Assembly: GCF_043678055.1 (NCBI RefSeq)
Contig: NZ_JBHEQA010000005.1
Location: 257,594 to 321,593 of the forward strand
Direction of reading: 5' to 3'
Source of the DNA: Spongiimicrobium salis
GTDB taxonomy: Bacteria; Bacteroidota; Bacteroidia; Flavobacteriales; Flavobacteriaceae
DNA: 64,000 nucleotides
Made by a program: the position numbers and the translations under genes. Of the stretch, positions 60,961 through 64,000 are shown in pieces; position 1 is the stretch's first letter, and each line of letters opens with the position of its first letter. The notes below the pieces were generated by a model. That model did not search any database. It was not told where the DNA came from and saw only the letters and a program-made list of their open reading frames with translations.

Positions 60961-61491
60961 TTTTTTCTTAAGTGCTGCGATAATGCTTTTATAATACGAT
61001 TTTTTGTGGGGAACAAAGTGTGGTTGTGCGTGAGTGCGTTCCAAAGTTGCCAGAGGGACCAACTTCAAATCGGCCACTTCACTTTCTTGTTTTTGTAGAT
61101 GGTGTAATGGAACTTCCAAAGCACAAAGGAAAGTGTGATGAAATTCACAATCAATCAATTTCTCATGGTGCTTGTGAATGGATTTAAAAATGCCCACTTT
61201 TTCTAATTCCTCAGGAACTATTTTAAGACCTATTTCTTCTTCTATTTCGCGTTGCGCCGCTAATGCGATATCTTCATCTGCAGCGATATGCCCAGCAACA
61301 GAAACATCCCATAGAAGGGGAAAAGTCTTTTTGTTTTTAGCGCGTTGTTGCAGCAAAACATGGCCATCTGAAGTATAGCACCAAATATGTACCGTGGGGT
61401 GGAACCAACCAAACCGGTGGGCTTCGGACTTCATTGCCGTCTTTCCTGTCGGCTTACCTTGGGCATCTAAAATCGCTACTAATTCATCCAT
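60955..61491 (-). CDS. Nudix hydrolase, IPP isomerase-like (YfcD type)
   Basis: 178 residues. The Nudix box is complete: GHIAADEDIALAAQREIEEEIGL (G-x5-E-x7-REUxEExGU). The N-terminus ELVAILDAQGKPTGKTAMKSEAHRFGWFHPTVHIWCYTSDGHVLLQQRAKNKKTFPLLWDVSVAGH resembles the YfcD/isopentenyl-diphosphate isomerase branch. True isomerase would need the TNTCCSHP-type Cys motif, which is absent, so it is more likely a nucleotide-derivative pyrophosphatase. Substrate unknown. Ends inside the last six bases of hisS. Confidence 0.88.
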   Translation of the reverse strand: MDELVAILDAQGKPTGKTAMKSEAHRFGWFHPTVHIWCYTSDGHVLLQQRAKNKKTFPLLWDVSVAGHIAADEDIALAAQREIEEEIGLKIVPEELEKVGIFKSIHKHHEKLIDCEFHHTFLCALEVPLHHLQKQESEVADLKLVPLATLERTHAQPHFVPHKKSYYKSIIAALKKKL

Positions 61492-61510
61492 TTTTAAGGG
61501 ATAGGTCCAA

Positions 61511-61547
61511 TGAAAAAACGCTCTCCTAAATTAAAAGAAGAGCGTTT
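61511..61547 (-). terminator. Terminator of the M42 peptidase gene
   Basis: On the reverse strand AAACGCTCT (61547-61539) pairs with AGAGCGTTT (61524-61516) and is followed by TTTCA. It lies just after the M42 stop at 61558 and before the Nudix gene. Confidence 0.8.
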
Positions 61548-61557
61548 GTTTATCATA

Positions 61558-62646
61558 TTAATCGAAATAACTAAAGGTTTCACCTTCCTTAATCGTGAGC
61601 AGGGTTTCGTAGATCAAGCGAATTACATTCTCCACATCGTCCCGATGCACCGTTTCAACAGTGGTGTGCATATAACGTAAGGGGAGGGAAATTAATGCAG
61701 AGGCAACACCGCCATTACTATAGGCAAAAGCATCCGTATCTGTTCCTGTAGATCTGGAAGCCGCCATTCGTTGAAAAGGTATTTTTTTGGCTTCAGCAGT
61801 TTCTATAATGCGCTCTCTAAGTTTGTTTTGCACAGCAGGGGCATATGAAATTACAGGACCCGATCCCATTTCGGTATGGCCTTGTACTTTCTTATCGATC
61901 ATGGGTGTGGTCGTATCATGACACACATCAGTGACTATAGCTACGTCCGGTTGAATAGTCTGGGTGATCATTTCTGCTCCTCGAAGTCCAATCTCTTCTT
62001 GAACAGAATTCGTGATATATAACCCAAAAGGCAATTCATTCTTATTTTCATGTATAAGTCGTGCAACCTCTGCAATCATAAATCCACCAGCGCGATTATC
62101 AATGGCACGACAGACAAATTTATCTTTATTTAATATTTGAAACTGATCGGGATAGGTAATTACGCAACCCACATGAACGCCCATTTTTAAAACTTCTTCC
62201 TTGTCTTTGGCGCCTATGTCGATGCAAATGTTATCTGGTTTAGGGGGTTCTTCTTTAGCGCGGTTTCGCGTGTGTATGGCAGGCCAGCCAAAAATACCTT
62301 TTACAATTCCTTTTTTGGTATGGATATTGACCCATTTGGAAGGAGCGATCTGATGATCACTTCCCCCATTGCGAATAACATAAAGTAATCCGTTGTCTGT
62401 AATATAATTTACGTACCAGGAGATTTCATCAGAATGGCCTTCGATGACCACTTTGAATTTGGCATCGGGATTAATGACACCTACTGCGGTACCATAGGTA
62501 TCCGTGATAAAAGTATCTACATAGGGCTTTAAATATTCCATCCATAATTTCTGCCCTTCCCATTCATACCCTGTTGGTGCCGCATTGTTAAGGTATTTTT
62601 CAAAAAAATTGAGTGATTTTTTCGTGATAATTTTTTTTGAACTCAT
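61558..62646 (-). CDS. M42-family metallopeptidase (glutamyl aminopeptidase type)
   Basis: 362 residues. Dinuclear zinc aminopeptidase or endoglucanase-M type fold. Metal and catalytic residues appear in order: EGHSDEISW (first His/Asp), CRAIDNRAGGFMIAE (bridging Asp), SVQEEIGLRGAEM (catalytic Glu pair), VTDVCHDTTTP (Asp), MHTTVETVHRDDVENV (final His). The N-terminus FEKYLNNAAPTGYEWEGQKLWMEYL is family-like. It probably cleaves peptides in the cytoplasm as a dodecamer, as described for TET peptidases. Confidence 0.94.
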   Translation of the reverse strand: MSSKKIITKKSLNFFEKYLNNAAPTGYEWEGQKLWMEYLKPYVDTFITDTYGTAVGVINPDAKFKVVIEGHSDEISWYVNYITDNGLLYVIRNGGSDHQIAPSKWVNIHTKKGIVKGIFGWPAIHTRNRAKEEPPKPDNICIDIGAKDKEEVLKMGVHVGCVITYPDQFQILNKDKFVCRAIDNRAGGFMIAEVARLIHENKNELPFGLYITNSVQEEIGLRGAEMITQTIQPDVAIVTDVCHDTTTPMIDKKVQGHTEMGSGPVISYAPAVQNKLRERIIETAEAKKIPFQRMAASRSTGTDTDAFAYSNGGVASALISLPLRYMHTTVETVHRDDVENVIRLIYETLLTIKEGETFSYFD

Positions 62647-62848
62647 GTATATTTGTTTAAAAGAATTTTGTTGTTAGGAAAAGCAATAGCTGGCGATATG
62701 GATTAAAAGTTAAAAAACCAGAAAGGCTTTTTCTTCGTATTACTAATAAAATTATTATGGTAATAAAAGAGCCCGATACAATTTTCCTGTGCTGTACAAA
62801 CTTAACAATATTCACTTTTATTTAATAATAACATCAGATGTTTATCGT

Positions 62849-62856
62849 TAATTTTG
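62849..62856 (+). promoter_or_regulatory. Candidate -7 box of the DUF4294 gene
   Basis: TAATTTTG matches TAnnTTTG, 22 bases before the ATG at 62879. The upstream 200 bases are AT-rich without other features. Confidence 0.4.
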
Positions 62857-62878
62857 TGTTGGCCATAGTGCTATAAAG

Positions 62879-63565
62879 ATGAAAAGAAGAATATTACTCA
62901 TATGGATACTAGTTTCTGTGGGTTTCTTGGGTATGGCTCAAGTGCCCCAGCCTACTGATTCCATTGTTGAAGATTATATCCAGATTGCGGGAGATTCTAT
63001 TTTTCATAGTTCCATACCTTTAGAAGAAGTCTACATTTTTGGTAAGTTGGAATTTGCTTCTAGGAAAGAGAAATTACGATATTATATATTGAGACGTAAA
63101 ACCATTAAAGTATATCCTTATGCAAAACTGGCCGCAGAACGTCTCGTGGAATTGAACGATAGCTTACAATACATTAAGAAGAAGCGACACAAAAAAAGAT
63201 ATACGCGAAAGGTCCAAAAGTATATTGAGGGAGAGTTTTCCGAAGAATTAAAAAAACTGACAAGAACAGAAGGGCAGATTCTTGTAAAACTGATTTATAG
63301 GCAAACCGGAAAAACGTCCTTTGCTTTGGTGAAGGAGTTACGGAATGGATGGCGGGCCTTCTGGTACAATACTACGGCTAAAGTTTTTAAAATAAACCTT
63401 AAGGAAGAATTTCATCCCGATCAGGTTCATGAAGACTATCTTATTGAAGATATTTTGCAACGGGCCTTTGCTGATAATAAGCTCACGAGACAGAAGACCG
63501 TTTTAGATTATGATTACGCTTCTCTGATCAATAAATGGGGGCGTAATTCCCAGCAAAAAAAATAG
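62879..63565 (+). CDS. DUF4294 secreted protein
   Basis: 228 residues. The signal peptide (about 1-20) ends GFLGMAQ. The DUF4294 domain spans most of the rest: LEEVYIFGKLEFASRKEKLRYYILRRKTIKVYPYAKLAAERLVELND, then EGEFSEELKKLTRTEGQILVKLIYRQTGKTSFALVKELRNGWRAFWYNTTAKVFKINLKEEFHPD. The family is restricted to Bacteroidota and its function is unknown. It is the last protein gene before the rRNA operon. Confidence 0.9.
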   Translation: MKRRILLIWILVSVGFLGMAQVPQPTDSIVEDYIQIAGDSIFHSSIPLEEVYIFGKLEFASRKEKLRYYILRRKTIKVYPYAKLAAERLVELNDSLQYIKKKRHKKRYTRKVQKYIEGEFSEELKKLTRTEGQILVKLIYRQTGKTSFALVKELRNGWRAFWYNTTAKVFKINLKEEFHPDQVHEDYLIEDILQRAFADNKLTRQKTVLDYDYASLINKWGRNSQQKK

Positions 63566-63937
63566 TTGCATATATCATTATTATCCTTTAAATTTAATAC
63601 CCTTTTTTAAAGATTTATTTTGAAGTAATTATTTGATTTATAGTGTTTTAAAAAATAAATCAAAAAAAAATTCAAAATTTAGTTTTTTATTTAAAAAACA
63701 GGTCTATATTTGCACCCGCTTAGGGAAAGACATAAGGCTTGACTTAAGATTTAAATTTCCACTTTAATTGGAAATGTGAAATAGTAAAAAGTTCATTGAT
63801 ATATTGATAGACAACGCGTATTTCAAGTTTTGGAAATTCTAAAACTTGTTATTGCGAAAATTAAACTAAGATTAAAAAATTCATTAATAGAGTTTAGGAT
63901 ATTCAATATTGTTGATCGGAATTATATATAAAGAACA
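63566..63937 (+). other. Leader region of the rRNA operon
   Basis: 372 bases without a gene. The first half is very AT-rich, with A- and T-runs near 63625-63695 of the kind that stimulate rRNA promoters. After the promoter comes a leader of about 215 bases that would contain antitermination and 16S processing signals. I recognise no tRNA in it. Confidence 0.7.
63705..63712 (+). promoter_or_regulatory. rRNA operon promoter, -7 box
   Basis: TATATTTG fits TAnnTTTG and is followed by CACCCGCTTAG, with an AT-rich upstream element. The position about 225 bases before the 16S gene is normal for rRNA promoters. Confidence 0.65.
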
Positions 63938-64000
63938 ACGATGAAGAGTTTGATCCTGGCTCAGGATGAACGCTAGCGGCAGGCCTAACACATGCAAGTC
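63938..64000 (+). rRNA. rrs: 16S ribosomal RNA, 5' end (continues beyond window)
   Basis: The last bases read GATGAAGAGTTTGATCCTGGCTCAGGATGAACGCTAGCGGCAGGCCTAACACATGCAAGTC in effect: the universal 27F primer site (AGAGTTTGATCCTGGCTCAG, from 63946) followed by the Bacteroidota-type GATGAACGCTAGCGGCAGGC. The mature 5' end is placed near 63938 by comparison with E. coli. About 63 of roughly 1500 bases are present. Confidence 0.97.

Noticed and set aside
60955..61491. Isopentenyl-diphosphate isomerase
   Set aside because: The overall branch is similar, but the catalytic Cys motif of true IPP isomerase is missing; only the Nudix box is intact.
63566..63937. tRNA or small RNA gene in the rRNA leader
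   Set aside because: No cloverleaf or conserved TPsiC-type sequence (GGTTCRAATC) was found.

Overview
The window looks like a chromosomal segment of a marine-type member of the Flavobacteriaceae (Bacteroidota). The grounds are AT-rich intergenic DNA, Bacteroidota -7 boxes of the TAnnTTTG type (clearest before rpsF and before the 16S rRNA gene), many outer-membrane TonB-dependent receptors and lipoproteins, and lineage-typical families (DUF4252, DUF4294, SerB-SerA fusion, DbpA-tailed DEAD helicase, two-gene YD/RHS locus). Everything here is read from sequence and from family knowledge; no database search was run.

Layout. 1-1529: oxidative pentose phosphate genes zwf (5' end outside the window) and pgl. 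1555-3498: a hotdog thioesterase and rmuC, reverse strand. 3732-13118: a vitamin B12 scavenging locus. Its reverse arm carries cobU, cobT, cobS, cobC, a lipoprotein corrinoid-binding protein, a FecCD/BtuC permease and its ATPase (whose start codon region is broken). Its forward arm carries a cobalamin riboswitch, a BtuB-like receptor and a second BtuF-like protein without a signal peptide. There is no corrin ring synthesis, so the logic is uptake plus lower-ligand attachment (salvage).

13119-24068: the accessory region. Two consecutive secreted YD/RHS genes (960 and 1944 codons) lie between long non-coding flanks packed with direct repeats, palindromes and hairpins. A ~200 bp direct repeat brackets the locus, and another repeat is duplicated just behind it. 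The larger protein has four near-identical 94-residue repeats, a calcium-type DxDxDG stretch, an RHS core and an unrecognised C-terminal tip with no visible immunity gene.

24069-28512: a lipoprotein S41 protease, then an ECF sigma factor, a probable anti-sigma factor and three DUF4252 proteins in one forward series. 28668-30489: tandem mscS channels. 30571-38742: purB, a helical hypothetical protein, a CxxCH haem-binding protein, a sirtuin lacking the zinc cysteines, a TPR lipoprotein, a SpoU methyltransferase, an SRPBCC protein, a GH13 lipoprotein and a CarboxypepD_reg protein. 38830-41911: a DEAD helicase, rdgB and an ICMT-like methyltransferase. 42037-44143: a SatD-family regulator with three 28-bp-spaced operator-like repeats, a DUF3307 membrane protein and an alpha/beta hydrolase, overlapping as one operon. 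44300-53588: serB-serA fusion, rlmH, nadC, a YihY protein, a DUF2147 protein, priA, a LytTR regulator, and rpsF-rpsR-rplI. 53687-63565: an Oar-like receptor, hypothetical proteins, hisS, a Nudix hydrolase, an M42 peptidase and a DUF4294 protein. The window ends in the promoter, leader and first 63 bases of a 16S rRNA gene.

The strongest leads are the repeat-bracketed YD/RHS locus, the SatD operator array, the broken ATPase start in the B12 importer, the transcription terminator of the LytTR gene embedded inside priA, and the zinc-less sirtuin.
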